From NCBI RefSeq assembly GCF_003384035.1, contig NZ_QQAK01000012.1, positions 124,001-188,000 on the forward strand: a stretch of DNA of 64,000 bases. The letters are read 5' to 3'. The notes under the pieces are model-generated. The model had not been told where the DNA came from and made no database searches. It worked only from the letters and a program-made list of their open reading frames with translations. Position 1 is the stretch's first letter. Every line of letters begins with the position of its first letter. Position numbers and translations under genes: made by a program. Of the stretch, positions 19,241 through 29,884 are shown piece after piece. Source of the stretch: Sporosarcina sp. BI001-red. Lineage in GTDB: Bacteria > Bacillota > Bacilli > Bacillales_A > Planococcaceae.

Positions 19241-20751
19241 CTGGCAAATAGTTTCTTGAGATGCCGCAGGTCATTTCGCTGTAATTGTCCCGTGAAAAAT
19301 AGGACAACAACAAGAAATACTACAGTAATCCCGCAATCCAACCAAAGACCATAATTGCCGATGGGAAGAAAGATCGGTCGCATGATGGCAGTTATGATGA
19401 ACGAGGCATAGGGAAGGGCAAACATCGTAAATCCGGTGTCCGTCTTTCTATTTTTCCTCAATGTTGCAATATGTAGGAACGAGGTGATTAAAACACCAAA
19501 TCCAATTGCCAAAATTGCACCTGTTTCTTGAAGACCTGGTTGTGAAGCGAGGACGAACATGACAACCAATTTGGCAATTCCGCCGTACACAGAGTTCATC
19601 ATAGCCGCTTTCGCTTCATTTGTGGCTTGCAGGATGGAAAACAAAGGACCTTGAATGTAATAAAAGAAAAAAATCGGGGCAAGTATCCCCATATACGATG
19701 CACCTTTCGTTATATGGAACAGAGTTTCTGCCATCTCTTTACCGTGTAAGAAAAATAATGCTGCTGCAAAAGTACCTGTTAATGCAGACAGCCGGAGCGA
19801 TAAGTGAATACGTTCTTGGAGCTTACTAATATTCCCCGATGCGGATGCACCGCTGACAGCGGGAATGAGTACGACTGAAAGCGCATAGGAAATGAACGAC
19901 GGAAACAGCAAAAGTGGAATGAGCACTCCTGAAATAACACCATATAGAGATGTAGCTGCAGCAGCAGTAATACCCGATACTGCAAGTGCACGTAAAAAGA
20001 TGATCGGTTCTAAAAACCAAGTAAACGTTCCGAATAAACGACTTCCTGAAGAAGGTAAAGCAACAGAAAGCAAAGGTTTGAGTGGATACGGTCCGTCCTT
20101 GTCGAGTAGAGCAGGGATATTTTTTTTGTGTTTTTTGTATTTTAGCCACAAATAGAATACGGATCCAGCTTCGGCTACTAGTGTAATCGCCATAGCAATG
20201 GCTGCATTTAAAGAAGTATTTCCATCTACTAGGAAATATGGGAGTAGCCAAGTGATAAGAATAATCCGAATGAATTGTTCAAGGATTTGCGACCAAGCCG
20301 TTTCTTCCAATCGAGCGATTCCTTGAAAAAACCCTCGAATCAACCCACCAATTGCCGCTATTGGTATAATTGCAATCCCTACATAAAGTGTTGTAGCGGT
20401 TGCAGAATTCCCCAATAACGTTCCCGATAGATAAGGGACGAATAAGACAGATAGCGGAAGAAAAATCAACCCCGTACATAGTGTAATGAATGTAGAAGTC
20501 CGCATCACTTGTGAAAAACGGGCAGTTTCACCTTTAGCTTTCAGCTCAGCGATAACTTTTGCAATGGCAATTGGGATGCCAAGTTGTACGAGAGATAAGA
20601 AAAAGATGAATGCTGGAAAGGCCGTCATATAAATACCGACTGCTTCTTCTCCAGCAACTCTCATAAACTGAATCCGATAGACAAATCCAAGTACTTTTGT
20701 CATGAAAACCGCAATCATCAAGATGACTGTCCCGCGAATAAATGAAGACAA
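19231..20751 (-). CDS. spoVB: Stage V sporulation protein B (MurJ/MATE-superfamily flippase)
   Basis: A 506-residue polytopic membrane protein with about 14 helices of the polysaccharide biosynthesis/MOP exporter family. SpoVB is needed for spore cortex formation, probably as a lipid-linked precursor flippase. I chose the TTG start at 20751: AGAAGGAG lies 9 nt upstream and the N-terminus (S-S-F-I-R-G-T-V-I-L) then aligns with B. subtilis SpoVB. An ATG 22 codons further up (20817) would place a candidate promoter inside the gene. The gene is convergent with the DUF421 gene and divergent from comN. Confidence 0.9.
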   Translation of the reverse strand: MSSFIRGTVILMIAVFMTKVLGFVYRIQFMRVAGEEAVGIYMTAFPAFIFFLSLVQLGIPIAIAKVIAELKAKGETARFSQVMRTSTFITLCTGLIFLPLSVLFVPYLSGTLLGNSATATTLYVGIAIIPIAAIGGLIRGFFQGIARLEETAWSQILEQFIRIILITWLLPYFLVDGNTSLNAAIAMAITLVAEAGSVFYLWLKYKKHKKNIPALLDKDGPYPLKPLLSVALPSSGSRLFGTFTWFLEPIIFLRALAVSGITAAAATSLYGVISGVLIPLLLFPSFISYALSVVLIPAVSGASASGNISKLQERIHLSLRLSALTGTFAAALFFLHGKEMAETLFHITKGASYMGILAPIFFFYYIQGPLFSILQATNEAKAAMMNSVYGGIAKLVVMFVLASQPGLQETGAILAIGFGVLITSFLHIATLRKNRKTDTGFTMFALPYASFIITAIMRPIFLPIGNYGLWLDCGITVVFLVVVLFFTGQLQRNDLRHLKKLFASYK

Positions 20752-20795
20752 TGAAAACAACTCCTTCTCAAGTACAAGCAATTCATATACACTAC

Positions 20796-20803
20796 TAGTA
20801 TGC
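20796..20803 (-). promoter_or_regulatory. Candidate sigma-E-type -10 of spoVB
   Basis: GCATACTA on the minus strand, 45 nt before the TTG start, is identical to the element before spoIVFA. spoVB is sigma-E-dependent in B. subtilis. The -35 is not convincing. Confidence 0.3.
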
Positions 20804-20851
20804 GGAAACATGTACATTTACAACTCTCTATTAAAGAAGGGATGAACGTGA

Positions 20852-21169
20852 GTGGATAACAAATATGAGCAATTGTTTGACCATGTCCGCCCTGCAATTG
20901 AAAGTAAGATGAACGAATTCCACTTTTACGGCTATTCGACCGTCACAGAAGCAGATATTTGGAAATACTGTGTCCGGAAAAAGTGGCGCAAGCGAAACAT
21001 CAGTGAAATGAGGACGTACGAGCTCATCAATGATGTCATGGAACTCACACCTGCTGAATATATGACTTACACCCAAATTGAAGAACAGCGGGGATCTAAT
21101 TGGTTTTCAGATTTGAATAGCGAGGAGCTGCAACTATTGCTTTCCCCTAAAAAGAATTCAGATAATTAG
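20852..21169 (+). CDS. comN: Post-transcriptional regulator ComN
   Basis: A 105-residue small basic-acidic protein matching ComN (YrzD) of B. subtilis, including E-A-D-I-W-K-Y, K-K-W-R-K and Y-M-T-Y-T-Q-I-E. ComN affects comE mRNA and interacts with DivIVA. GTG 20852 follows AAGAAGGGATG. The location between spoVB and secDF is conserved. Confidence 0.85.
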   Translation: MDNKYEQLFDHVRPAIESKMNEFHFYGYSTVTEADIWKYCVRKKWRKRNISEMRTYELINDVMELTPAEYMTYTQIEEQRGSNWFSDLNSEELQLLLSPKKNSDN

Positions 21170-21188
21170 GCTGATATATAATTAGCAT

Positions 21189-21217
21189 TTGACACGAGAG
21201 TCTGACTGTCTCATAAT
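21189..21217 (+). promoter_or_regulatory. Sigma-A promoter of secDF
   Basis: TTGACA (21189-21194) and CATAAT (21212-21217) have 17-nt spacing, about 70 nt before the secDF start. The -35 matches the consensus fully. Confidence 0.75.
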
Positions 21218-21287
21218 TGTTGTGTTGATGTTTCTTTCGTACATAACAGAGTAATACCGCTTTACATATAGAGGGGGAAAAAGGATC

Positions 21288-23564
21288 ATGAAGAAAAGAG
21301 GACGGTTGGTCGCCTTTTTATTGTTGCTCGTCATTTTTGCAGCAACGATTGGCAGTACAGCGAACCCAATTTTAAAAAATGTTAAGTTAGGCCTGGACTT
21401 ACAAGGCGGTTTCGAAGTCTTATATGAAGTTCAGCCATTGAAAACTGGATCGAACAACAAAAAAATTACTGAAAATGTCGTTGCAGATACTGCGAAAGCC
21501 CTTCGTAACCGGGTTGACGTACTTGGTGTCAGTGAACCGAGTATTCAGATTGAATCCAACAATCGGATCCGTGTCCAGCTTGCTGGTGTTGAAGACCAAA
21601 AGAAAGCACGTGAATTACTTTCGACACAAGCAAATTTAACGTTCCGTGATGCGGATGATAAATTATTGCTTGACGGAGATGACTTGAAAGCAGGTAAAGC
21701 GAAAGACAACTTTGGTGAAGGCGGTAATCCGGTCGTTACACTCGAGATGAAAGATCCTTCCAAGTTTGCTCAAATTACATCAGAAGTCGCTGCAAAAGCG
21801 CCTGAAAACGTGATGGTCATCTGGCTGGACTTTGAAGAAGGTAAAGATTCTTACAAAGAAGAAATGAAAAAGCCAACACCACGTTTCATTTCAGCACCAT
21901 CTGTACGTCAAACGATCAATTCTTCAAGTGTTGAAATTTCCGGTAATTTCACAGTTGAAGAAACAAAAAATCTTGCCGGTATTTTGAACGCAGGAGCACT
22001 TCCTGTGCATCTTGAAGAAGTGTATTCGACCTCGGTCGGTGCGCAATTCGGGGAAAAAGCATTGAACCAAACGGTGACAGCCGGTATTATCGGTGTTTCA
22101 CTGATTTTCATCTTTATGCTCTTGTACTACCGTATTCCAGGACTTGTAGCAGTAATTACACTTTCCGTGTATATTTTCTTGATCATGGTTGTCTTTACAC
22201 TCATTAATGGTGTACTGACATTACCAGGTATTGCGGCCTTACTACTCGGGGTAGGTATGGCAGTTGATGCCAACATACTGACATACGAGCGTATAAAAGA
22301 AGAACTCCGCGTTGGACGCCCGATAAAATCAGCGTTTGCAACAGGAGCTAAAGAATCCTTTACCGCGATATTAGATGCCAACATTACAACACTTCTAGCA
22401 GCTGTAGTTTTGTTCATCTTCGGGACAAGCTCTGTTAAAGGATTTGCGACAATGCTCATTATTAGTATTGCCGTCAGTTTCTTAACGGCTGTATGGGGAG
22501 CTCGTCTACTTCTTGGATTGCTCGTTCATAGCGGGTTGTTTGATGGGAAGACAAGTTGGTTCGGAATTTCACCGAAACGCGTTCACCCTGCAGAAGAGCA
22601 TGTAGATACGCTCGAATTGACTACGAAGTTCGATCGTTTCGATTTTGTTCATAACCGTAAGAAATTCTACACACTTTCAATCGTTTTACTGATTGTAGGT
22701 GCGATTATCCTAGGTATCTTTAAATTGAACTTAGGGATTGACTTCTCTAGTGGTACGCGTGCTGAAATTCTTTCAGAGAGCGCGGTAACGAAAGATGAAA
22801 TCAGTTCGTACTTGGACGACATCGGTTATCCAACCGACGATATTGTTATCTCTGGAGATAAGCACAATATCGGTGTTGCTCGATTCAATGAAGAGTTCAG
22901 TCAAAAACAAGTAGCCGACATCAAAACTAAAGTTACTGAAAAATATGGTTCTGAACCAAATATTTCAACTGTATCCGATAAAGTCGGTAAAGAATTAGCG
23001 AAAAATGCGATCCTAGCATTGATTTATGCAGCAATTGGGATCATCATCTATGTCGCATTCCGTTTCGAATGGCGGATGGGTGTTGCAGCGATTCTTGGAC
23101 TCCTTCATGATGCATTCTTCATGATTGCGATCTTCAGTATTTTGCGTTTGGAAGTGGATATCACGTTCATCGCGGCTGTATTGACGATTGTCGGGTATTC
23201 CATCAATGACACCATTGTTACGTTCGACCGGATACGAGAAAACCTTCATAAAATTGGTCATTTGGACAACGAGAATGAATTGGCGGATATTATCAACAAA
23301 TCACTTCGCCAAACACTCGGTAGATCTGTGAATACCGTATTAACTGTATTGATTGTCGTCGTTGCGCTTATTGCATTCGGTGCAGATGCGATCCGACCGT
23401 TCTCAATCGCATTGCTGATTGGACTCATTGCAGGTACGTATTCGTCCATCTACATTTCCGCTCAAATCTGGTTTGACCTGAAAAAACGTGAAATTAAGAA
23501 ACACGGTAAACTCAACACTGTCAAAGAAAAGAAAGAATGGGGATCCGACGAACCTGTCGTATAA
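21288..23564 (+). CDS. secDF: Protein translocase subunit SecDF (natural fusion)
   Basis: A 758-residue RND-superfamily protein with SecD (about 1-430) and SecF (about 450-758) fused in one chain, as in B. subtilis. There are twelve predicted membrane helices with two extracytoplasmic P domains. The motifs L-G-L-D-L-Q-G-G near residue 34 and G-I-D-F-S-S-G-T-R in the SecF half are conserved. It uses the proton gradient to pull preproteins out after SecA. AGAGGGGG precedes ATG 21288. Confidence 0.97.
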   Translation: MKKRGRLVAFLLLLVIFAATIGSTANPILKNVKLGLDLQGGFEVLYEVQPLKTGSNNKKITENVVADTAKALRNRVDVLGVSEPSIQIESNNRIRVQLAGVEDQKKARELLSTQANLTFRDADDKLLLDGDDLKAGKAKDNFGEGGNPVVTLEMKDPSKFAQITSEVAAKAPENVMVIWLDFEEGKDSYKEEMKKPTPRFISAPSVRQTINSSSVEISGNFTVEETKNLAGILNAGALPVHLEEVYSTSVGAQFGEKALNQTVTAGIIGVSLIFIFMLLYYRIPGLVAVITLSVYIFLIMVVFTLINGVLTLPGIAALLLGVGMAVDANILTYERIKEELRVGRPIKSAFATGAKESFTAILDANITTLLAAVVLFIFGTSSVKGFATMLIISIAVSFLTAVWGARLLLGLLVHSGLFDGKTSWFGISPKRVHPAEEHVDTLELTTKFDRFDFVHNRKKFYTLSIVLLIVGAIILGIFKLNLGIDFSSGTRAEILSESAVTKDEISSYLDDIGYPTDDIVISGDKHNIGVARFNEEFSQKQVADIKTKVTEKYGSEPNISTVSDKVGKELAKNAILALIYAAIGIIIYVAFRFEWRMGVAAILGLLHDAFFMIAIFSILRLEVDITFIAAVLTIVGYSINDTIVTFDRIRENLHKIGHLDNENELADIINKSLRQTLGRSVNTVLTVLIVVVALIAFGADAIRPFSIALLIGLIAGTYSSIYISAQIWFDLKKREIKKHGKLNTVKEKKEWGSDEPVV

Positions 23565-23585
23565 TTTGTTTCAACGATTCCTGTA

Positions 23586-23615
23586 ACAGGTATACTTAGG
23601 TATACCTGTTTTTTT
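23586..23615 (+). terminator. Terminator after secDF
   Basis: A perfect 10-bp stem (23586-23595 with 23600-23609), a 4-nt loop and a long T run. Confidence 0.9.
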
Positions 23616-23682
23616 ATGCACTTGGACTAGAAGGTAAATACGTTACTCTCATTCTAAGTCCTATTCAGAGGAGGAAAAGCTT

Positions 23683-24027
23683 ATGAAATCCCAATGGATG
23701 CTATTATTCGGCCTATTATTTGCACTCATCATTTCAGTGTTCGCTGTATTCAACGTTGACAAGGTTCCAGTCGACTATGTGTTTGGTGAGGCCCATTGGC
23801 CACTTGTCCTAGTCATTCTTGGTTCTGCATTGCTCGGTGCTCTCACGAGTGGACTTTTCAACGTTTTTCGTTCAGTTAAAACACGACATGAAGTCAAAGT
23901 ACTCAAAAGGACAATTACAGAAAAAGAAAACACAATCGCCAACCAACAAAACGAAATTGCGATGCTTCAAAAATCACCAGAACTCGCAAACGAAGTTATT
24001 AGCGATTCGTACGATGCTAAAAAGTAA
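23683..24027 (+). CDS. LapA-domain (DUF1049) membrane protein, YrvD-like
   Basis: A 114-residue protein with two transmembrane helices (about 5-24 and 39-62) and a C-terminal cytoplasmic coiled coil (about 70-100). This is the architecture of LapA/YrvD proteins. In Gram-negatives LapA tunes lipopolysaccharide synthesis. In Gram-positives the function is unknown. GAGGAGGAAAAG precedes ATG 23683. It lies between secDF and recJ as in B. subtilis. Confidence 0.85.
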   Translation: MKSQWMLLFGLLFALIISVFAVFNVDKVPVDYVFGEAHWPLVLVILGSALLGALTSGLFNVFRSVKTRHEVKVLKRTITEKENTIANQQNEIAMLQKSPELANEVISDSYDAKK

Positions 24028-24033
24028 TACAAC

Positions 24034-24070
24034 AAACGTCTTTGCAAATCTCGCAAAGACGTTTTTCTTT
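24034..24070 (+). terminator. Terminator before recJ
   Basis: A perfect 12-bp stem (24034-24045 with 24053-24064) and a 7-nt loop, ending in TTTTTCTTT. Confidence 0.9.
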
Positions 24071-24105
24071 CGGATGGAATCCTTTCAGAAATCATCTGTA
24101 GCCGG

Positions 24106-24111
24106 TATAAT
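24106..24111 (+). promoter_or_regulatory. Possible -10 element of the recJ-apt transcript
   Basis: A consensus TATAAT lies 27 nt before the recJ TTG start and right after a terminator. The -35 is poor (TTTCAG at 24083-24088). If used, the leader would be very short. Confidence 0.35.
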
Positions 24112-24132
24112 ACCTATAAGGAAGTGAATGCA

Positions 24133-26484
24133 TTGATTAAATCAAACAAAAATTGGAAGATACATAGACCAGACGAAGCTGTTGTTGAAAGCTTGATGAC
24201 GGAACTGAAATTACCTTCCCTTCATGCGAAAATTTTGGCATCCCGTGGGTTTCAAAATTCCGAAGCAGTCAAAAAGTTTCTAACGACAGATGCAAGCGTT
24301 CTACATGATCCATTTCTTTTGTATGACATGGACAAAGCTATAGCAAGAATTCAAGCAGCTATTGAGAATGGTGAGCATATTGTAGTTTACGGTGACTACG
24401 ATGCCGATGGTGTGACTAGTGTTTCCGTCCTGACAACGGCGTTAGAAAGAAAGGGCGCTGATGTCTCCTTTGTCATTCCCAATCGATTTGAACACGGCTA
24501 CGGACCCAACAGTGAGCTGTTCCAAGAAATTGCAGACCTTGGCGCATCTCTCATTATTACAGTGGATAATGGTATTTCTGGAATCGAACAGACCGCGTTC
24601 GCGAAATCGATTGGTCTTGATATTATCATTACAGATCACCATGAAATCGGAGAATCCTTACCCGAGGCAGATGCTGTCATACATCCAAGACATCCTGAAG
24701 GAAACTATCCATTTGGAGAGCTTGCAGGCGTAGGCGTTGCGTTCAAACTAGCAACAGCTCTTCTAGGTGAGGCACCTCTTGATCTACTCGAATTTGCGGC
24801 AATCGGAACAGTAGCAGACCTCGTCCCTCTATTGGATGAAAACCGGTATTTCGTGAAAGAAGGGATTCGTCGTCTCCGTATGTCAAGTCGTCCAGGAATT
24901 CAAGCTCTCGCTAAAATTGGGGGAACGGAACAACGCCAATTCACCGAAGAAACGATCGGCTTCATGGTCGGACCACGTCTCAATGCACCAGGACGTTTAG
25001 GAGACGCAGATCCTGCTGTTGACCTGTTAAAAGCAGAGGATAACAGCGTAGCTACTGGAATTGCAAACGAGCTGGACCGTCTCAACAAAGAACGCCAAGC
25101 CCTCGTTAATGGTATCACTGAAGAAGCGCTCACAATGATCGAAGAAAATTACGGATCCGCCATTCCACATGTGTTCGTTCTCGCTAAAGAAGGATGGAAT
25201 CCGGGTGTTATCGGAATCGTTGCATCCCGGTTGACTGAGAAATTTCACCGACCTTCAATTGTACTAGCAATAGACCCAGTTGCTGAAACTGCAAAAGGAT
25301 CTGCGCGTAGTATCGAGGGGTTTGACCTTTATCAGGAACTATCCAAGAACAAAGAGCTCCTTCCGCACTTTGGTGGACATGCAATGGCTGCTGGTATGAC
25401 ACTTGCCCTAGGGGATGTAGACACTCTACGGGAGCGTTTGAATGCTCAAGCAGCACAAGTGTTAACAGATGACCAACTTATTGCCACTATACAAATTGAC
25501 GTTCCACTTACAATCGATGAAATTGAAGTGGACGTATTGGAATCATTGGAACAGTTACGTCCGTTTGGAATGGCTTTCCCAAAACCGATGTATATGATTG
25601 AGCAGATTACAGTCGGTTCCATTCGGAAAATCGGTTCAGCAAAAAATCATTTAAAACTTGAACTCGAAGATGGCTCAAGTAAACTAGATGCCATCAGTTT
25701 CGGTTCCGGAGAACTAGCTGATGAAATGACACACGGAATGTCGCTTATGGTGACGGGCGACTTGCAAGTGAATGAGTGGAATAATTTTAAAAAGCCACAA
25801 ATCTTACTTCAAGATATTCGTTCTGATGAGCGTCAAGTATTCGACTTAAGAGGAATTCGTGATCCACTTCGATGGATACATACAATTCCAAAGGAAAATA
25901 CTCTCTATATTGCGTTCCAACCTCAAACGAAAACTCACTTCTTGCCAATTCTTCAAGGCAAAGAAATCACGATGTATGAAGAACGTCAGGTAAATGGAAC
26001 GATAGAACACATTGTGTTGCTTGATATGCCTGAACAACAAGAACAGCTTGAGTCGTTACTGAGTGAGTACGATCCAGGTAGAATATATGCCCATTTCTAT
26101 GCACCGGATTCGCGTTATTTTGACGGCATTCCAAATCGAAAAGACTTCGGTTGGTACTTCAGCTTTTTGAAAAAAAGAGAGACTTTTAATTTAACCGCCC
26201 AAGCAGAACAGCTAGCAAAACACAAAGGTTGGAAATTAGACACGATTTATTTCATGTCGAAAGTGTTTTTTGATTTAGGATTTGTTAAGATAGAGAATGG
26301 TGTTGTTTATGTCGAACCCACAGCAGGCAAGCGGGACCTTGCCGAAGCACCTGCTTATCATGAGCGGAAAAGCCAGATTGAAATGGAAGAACGGATGCTG
26401 TATGCTCCTTACCATGAGCTGAAGCAATGGTTCCAAAAGGTGCATCAAGAGATAGTCATCAAGGAGGAAACAGTATGGACTTGA
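24133..26484 (+). CDS. recJ: Single-stranded-DNA-specific exonuclease RecJ
   Basis: A 783-residue DHH-family 5'-3' exonuclease used in recombination and mismatch repair. The DHH-domain motifs Y-G-D-Y-D-A-D-G (about residue 85) and T-D-H-H-E-I (about 170) and the DHHA1 motif G-G-H-A-M-A-A-G are present. A Bacillus-type C-terminal extension follows. I preferred TTG 24133, 6 nt after AAGGAAGTGA. The GTG at 24124 lies inside that site. The 3' end overlaps apt by 10 bases. Confidence 0.95.
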   Translation: MIKSNKNWKIHRPDEAVVESLMTELKLPSLHAKILASRGFQNSEAVKKFLTTDASVLHDPFLLYDMDKAIARIQAAIENGEHIVVYGDYDADGVTSVSVLTTALERKGADVSFVIPNRFEHGYGPNSELFQEIADLGASLIITVDNGISGIEQTAFAKSIGLDIIITDHHEIGESLPEADAVIHPRHPEGNYPFGELAGVGVAFKLATALLGEAPLDLLEFAAIGTVADLVPLLDENRYFVKEGIRRLRMSSRPGIQALAKIGGTEQRQFTEETIGFMVGPRLNAPGRLGDADPAVDLLKAEDNSVATGIANELDRLNKERQALVNGITEEALTMIEENYGSAIPHVFVLAKEGWNPGVIGIVASRLTEKFHRPSIVLAIDPVAETAKGSARSIEGFDLYQELSKNKELLPHFGGHAMAAGMTLALGDVDTLRERLNAQAAQVLTDDQLIATIQIDVPLTIDEIEVDVLESLEQLRPFGMAFPKPMYMIEQITVGSIRKIGSAKNHLKLELEDGSSKLDAISFGSGELADEMTHGMSLMVTGDLQVNEWNNFKKPQILLQDIRSDERQVFDLRGIRDPLRWIHTIPKENTLYIAFQPQTKTHFLPILQGKEITMYEERQVNGTIEHIVLLDMPEQQEQLESLLSEYDPGRIYAHFYAPDSRYFDGIPNRKDFGWYFSFLKKRETFNLTAQAEQLAKHKGWKLDTIYFMSKVFFDLGFVKIENGVVYVEPTAGKRDLAEAPAYHERKSQIEMEERMLYAPYHELKQWFQKVHQEIVIKEETVWT

Positions 26485-26987
26485 AACAATTCGTAACAGT
26501 AGTTCCCGATTATCCGAAAAAAGGGATTAGCTTTAAAGATATTACAACGATCATGGATAATGGGGAAGCCTACAAATATGCAACTGACCAAATCGTGGAG
26601 TACGCAAAGAAAATGGACGCAGAACTGATTGTTGGACCTGAAGCACGAGGTTTCATCATCGGATGTCCGGTTGCCTATGCACTTGAAATTGGCTTTGCAC
26701 CAGTTCGTAAACCAGGAAAGTTACCGCGCGAAACGATCGCAGTGAACTACGATTTAGAATACGGAGTTGACCAGTTAACGATCCATAAAGATGCCATCAA
26801 ACCAGGACAGCGCGTTCTTATTGTGGACGACCTTCTAGCTACTGGCGGAACAGTCGGAGCGACAGTTGAACTTGTTGAAAAGCTTGGGGGAGTAGTAGCG
26901 GGATGTGCATTCCTCATCGAGCTTACTTACTTGGATGGCCGAAGAAAATTAGAGAATCATGACGTTCTTTCTCTTATGAAATACTGA
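26475..26987 (+). CDS. apt: Adenine phosphoribosyltransferase
   Basis: A 170-residue purine salvage enzyme that makes AMP from adenine and PRPP. The PRPP-binding motif [13 protein letters not shown] lies near residues 115-127, and G-P-E-A-R-G-F near residue 54. ATG 26475 follows AAGGAGGAAA. Translation is coupled to recJ by overlap. Confidence 0.96.
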   Translation: MDLKQFVTVVPDYPKKGISFKDITTIMDNGEAYKYATDQIVEYAKKMDAELIVGPEARGFIIGCPVAYALEIGFAPVRKPGKLPRETIAVNYDLEYGVDQLTIHKDAIKPGQRVLIVDDLLATGGTVGATVELVEKLGGVVAGCAFLIELTYLDGRRKLENHDVLSLMKY

Positions 26988-26994
26988 TTTCTTC

Positions 26995-27028
26995 CTCCTT
27001 CGCAAAATTTGCGGAGGAGTTTTTTATT
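26995..27028 (+). terminator. Terminator after apt
   Basis: A 9-bp stem with one G-U (CTCCTTCGC with GCGGAGGAG) and a 7-nt loop, then six Ts. Confidence 0.8.
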
Positions 27029-27101
27029 TTACAATGGGTTGGTGCAAAATTAGATTGAGACATCGTTTTGACACAGTGATAGCACTCTTTGAATTCATTT
27101 C

Positions 27102-27131
27102 TTTACAAATCTTCTATTTTCGCCATACAAT
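27102..27131 (+). promoter_or_regulatory. Candidate sigma-A promoter of relA
   Basis: TTTACA (27102-27107) and TACAAT (27126-27131) have an 18-nt spacer, 46 nt before the relA start. Confidence 0.5.
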
Positions 27132-27177
27132 AGAGGTATGTTTATTTTTTCGGAAATTGCTTGAAAGAGGTGAGAGA

Positions 27178-29376
27178 ATGGCTAAACATCAGGATTTAAC
27201 AGCAGAGGATATATTTGAACTTGTCGGTTCCTATATGAATGACGAACACGTTGCATTTGTCGAAAAAGCGTACGAAGCTGCAAAGAGAGCACATGAAGGT
27301 CAATTCAGAAGTTCTGGAGAGCCTTACATTCTCCATCCGGTGCAAGTAGCCGGGATTCTTGCAGAACTTCAGATGGATCCTTCGACAGTTGCTGCAGGTT
27401 TTTTGCATGACGTTGTAGAAGATACTGAAATTTGCAGAGAAGACATCGTGAAGAGCTTCGGGGAAGAAGTCGCGATGCTTGTAGATGGCGTTACCAAACT
27501 TGAAAAGTTAAAATTTAAATCAAATGAAGAAAAACAAGCCGAAAACCACCGCAAGATGTTTATCGCAATGGCTCAAGATATTCGGGTCATTCTCATAAAA
27601 TTGGCAGATCGTTTGCATAATATGAGGACGTTAAAGTATGTAAAAGAAGAAAAACAACGTCGAATTTCTGCGGAAACGCTTGAAATATTTGCACCGCTTG
27701 CGCATCGACTCGGAATATCTGCGATTAAATGGGAGCTAGAAGACATTGCCCTTCGTTATTTAAACCCTCAGCAATATTACCGCATCGTCAACCTCATGAA
27801 ACAAAAGCGCGTAGAACGTGAAAATTACTTGAAAAATGTCATGGAACAAATTCATAGTGAAATTGGAACGATGGACATTCACGCTGAATTATCGGGACGA
27901 CCGAAGCATTTGTACTCCATCTATCGGAAAATGGTCTTGCAGAAAAAAGAATTCAACGAAATTTACGATTTGTTAGCTGTCCGCATTGTCGTCAAAAGCA
28001 TCAAAGACTGTTATGCCGTCCTAGGTATCATCCATACGCTATGGAAGCCTATGCCAGGGCGCTTCAAAGACTACATTGCGATGCCTAAGCAAAACCTGTA
28101 TCAATCGTTGCATACGACTGTTGTCGGTCCTGCAGGCGATCCGCTGGAAGTGCAAATTCGTACGGAAGAAATGCACAAAATAGCTGAATTCGGGGTCGCT
28201 GCACACTGGGCGTATAAAGAGGGAATCACTGCAGATCATCCTGATACGATAGACTCTAAATTGACTTGGTTCCGTGAAATCTTGGAAATGCAAAACGAAT
28301 CATCGAATGCAGAAGAGTTCATGGAGTCATTGAAATTCGATTTGTTCTCGGACATGGTCTACGTATTCACACCTGAAGGGGACGTAATCGAACTTCCAAA
28401 AGGTTCCGTTCCAATCGACTTTGCATATCGTGTCCATTCAGAGGTAGGAAACCGTACAATTGGTGCGAAAGTAAATGGTAAAATGGTTCCACTTGAGACG
28501 GAATTATTTACAGGAGATATCGTAGAAGTATTAACGTCTAAACAATCGTTTGGTCCAAGCCGTGATTGGTTAAAAATCGCAAATACTTCTCAAGCCCGTA
28601 ATAAGATCCGTCAATACTTTAAAAAGCAATTGCGCGAAGAGAATATTTATCGTGGAAAAGAATTGCTAGAAAAAGAAGTGAAACAACAAGAGTATGTACT
28701 ACGTGAAGTAGTCACACCAGAAAGTTTACGACGCGTGATTGATAAATACAGTTTTACATCTGAAGAAGATATGTATGCAGCAATCGGCTCAGGTGGAATA
28801 ACAGCTCAGCAAGTTGTCAATCGAATGACAGACAAAATCCGTAAAGAACGGGAACAGAAAGATGCGATTGATAAGATCGTATCTGAAATAAAGACACAGC
28901 CACCACAACCCATGACTGAATCAGGTGTTGTCGTGAAAGGGCTGGAAAATCTGCTCATCCGACTCTCAAAATGCTGCAATCCGGTTCCAGGGGATGAAAT
29001 AGTTGGGTTCATCACAAAAGGGCGTGGTGTATCGGTTCACCGTGTGGATTGTCCGAATATCCATGCAGATGGGGAGCAAGGGGATCGCCTAATAGACGTT
29101 AGTTGGGCAGTATCAGGTACTGAAAGCGTCAAGAAAGAATTCCAAGTGGATATTGAAATTACCGGTTATGATCGACAAGGCTTGTTGAACGAAGTGATGA
29201 TGACGGTAGTGGATACAAAAACATCGATTGTGGCGGTTTCCGGAAAAGCGGATCGTGTAAAAATCGCGCACATCAGTATGTCCATTAAAATAACGGATCT
29301 GCAACATTTGCAACGTATAGTTGATAAAATCAAGCAAGTCCGGGATATCTACTCCGTTCAACGTATTATTAATTAA
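27178..29376 (+). CDS. relA: Bifunctional (p)ppGpp synthetase/hydrolase RelA/Rsh
   Basis: A 732-residue long RSH protein. It has an HD hydrolase domain (about 25-200, with H-D-V-V-E-D-T), a synthetase domain (about 230-390), a TGS domain (about 395-455) and a C-terminal zinc-finger-like region ([10 protein letters not shown]). A final ACT domain (about 660-732) completes it. It makes and destroys (p)ppGpp on the ribosome during amino acid starvation. ATG 27178 follows GAAAGAGGTGAG. The upstream extension to 27034 covers the promoter and is rejected. It is followed after 17 bp by dtd. Confidence 0.96.
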   Translation: MAKHQDLTAEDIFELVGSYMNDEHVAFVEKAYEAAKRAHEGQFRSSGEPYILHPVQVAGILAELQMDPSTVAAGFLHDVVEDTEICREDIVKSFGEEVAMLVDGVTKLEKLKFKSNEEKQAENHRKMFIAMAQDIRVILIKLADRLHNMRTLKYVKEEKQRRISAETLEIFAPLAHRLGISAIKWELEDIALRYLNPQQYYRIVNLMKQKRVERENYLKNVMEQIHSEIGTMDIHAELSGRPKHLYSIYRKMVLQKKEFNEIYDLLAVRIVVKSIKDCYAVLGIIHTLWKPMPGRFKDYIAMPKQNLYQSLHTTVVGPAGDPLEVQIRTEEMHKIAEFGVAAHWAYKEGITADHPDTIDSKLTWFREILEMQNESSNAEEFMESLKFDLFSDMVYVFTPEGDVIELPKGSVPIDFAYRVHSEVGNRTIGAKVNGKMVPLETELFTGDIVEVLTSKQSFGPSRDWLKIANTSQARNKIRQYFKKQLREENIYRGKELLEKEVKQQEYVLREVVTPESLRRVIDKYSFTSEEDMYAAIGSGGITAQQVVNRMTDKIRKEREQKDAIDKIVSEIKTQPPQPMTESGVVVKGLENLLIRLSKCCNPVPGDEIVGFITKGRGVSVHRVDCPNIHADGEQGDRLIDVSWAVSGTESVKKEFQVDIEITGYDRQGLLNEVMMTVVDTKTSIVAVSGKADRVKIAHISMSIKITDLQHLQRIVDKIKQVRDIYSVQRIIN

Positions 29377-29393
29377 CAACGAGGTGTCATAAC

Positions 29394-29834
29394 ATGAAAG
29401 TAGTTCTTCAACGTTCGAAGAAGGCATCTGTGACAGTTGCTGGCTCTATAACAGGTGCTATCGATCACGGCTATGTCCTACTCATCGGCGTGACGCATAC
29501 TGATACACATGAAGACGCTGCATATATTGCAAAGAAGATCGCGAGTCTCCGATTGTTTGAGGATGAAGACGGAAAGATGAACCGATCCATCGATGAAACA
29601 GGGGGAGCCATTCTTTCGGTTTCGCAATTCACGCTTTACGGCGATACACGTAAAGGCAGACGTCCAAGCTTTATAGAAGCCGCGAGACCGGAAACGGCAG
29701 AACCTCTTTACGATTATTTCAACGAACAGCTCCGCGCTCATGGTTTGACGGTGGAAACGGGTATGTTCGGGGCAATGATGGATGTTGCTCTCGTGAACGA
29801 TGGTCCGGTAACACTAGTTGTAGAATCCAAATGA
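29394..29834 (+). CDS. dtd: D-aminoacyl-tRNA deacylase
   Basis: A 146-residue enzyme that hydrolyses D-amino acids from mischarged tRNAs. The signature motifs [10 protein letters not shown] near residues 77-86 and the N-x-G-P-V-T motif near residue 136 are present. ACGAGGTG precedes ATG 29394. It is adjacent to relA in most Bacillales. Confidence 0.95.
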   Translation: MKVVLQRSKKASVTVAGSITGAIDHGYVLLIGVTHTDTHEDAAYIAKKIASLRLFEDEDGKMNRSIDETGGAILSVSQFTLYGDTRKGRRPSFIEAARPETAEPLYDYFNEQLRAHGLTVETGMFGAMMDVALVNDGPVTLVVESK

Positions 29835-29884
29835 AAAACGTCCGCAGCAGCCAGATGGTAGGCTTGCAGCGGACGTTTTTCATT
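29830..29884. terminator. Bidirectional terminator between dtd and the amidase gene
   Basis: A perfect 16-bp stem (29830-29845 with 29869-29884) has T runs on both strands. It serves both convergent genes. Confidence 0.9.

Noticed and set aside
19826-20251. 141-codon frame within spoVB in another frame
   Set aside because: Shadow of the spoVB coding sequence, with Cys/Phe/Tyr-rich composition and no ribosome-binding site.
27034-27177. Extended N-terminus of relA from ATG 27034
   Set aside because: The stretch contains the likely promoter and begins directly after the apt terminator. ATG 27178 has a good ribosome-binding site and gives the usual length.
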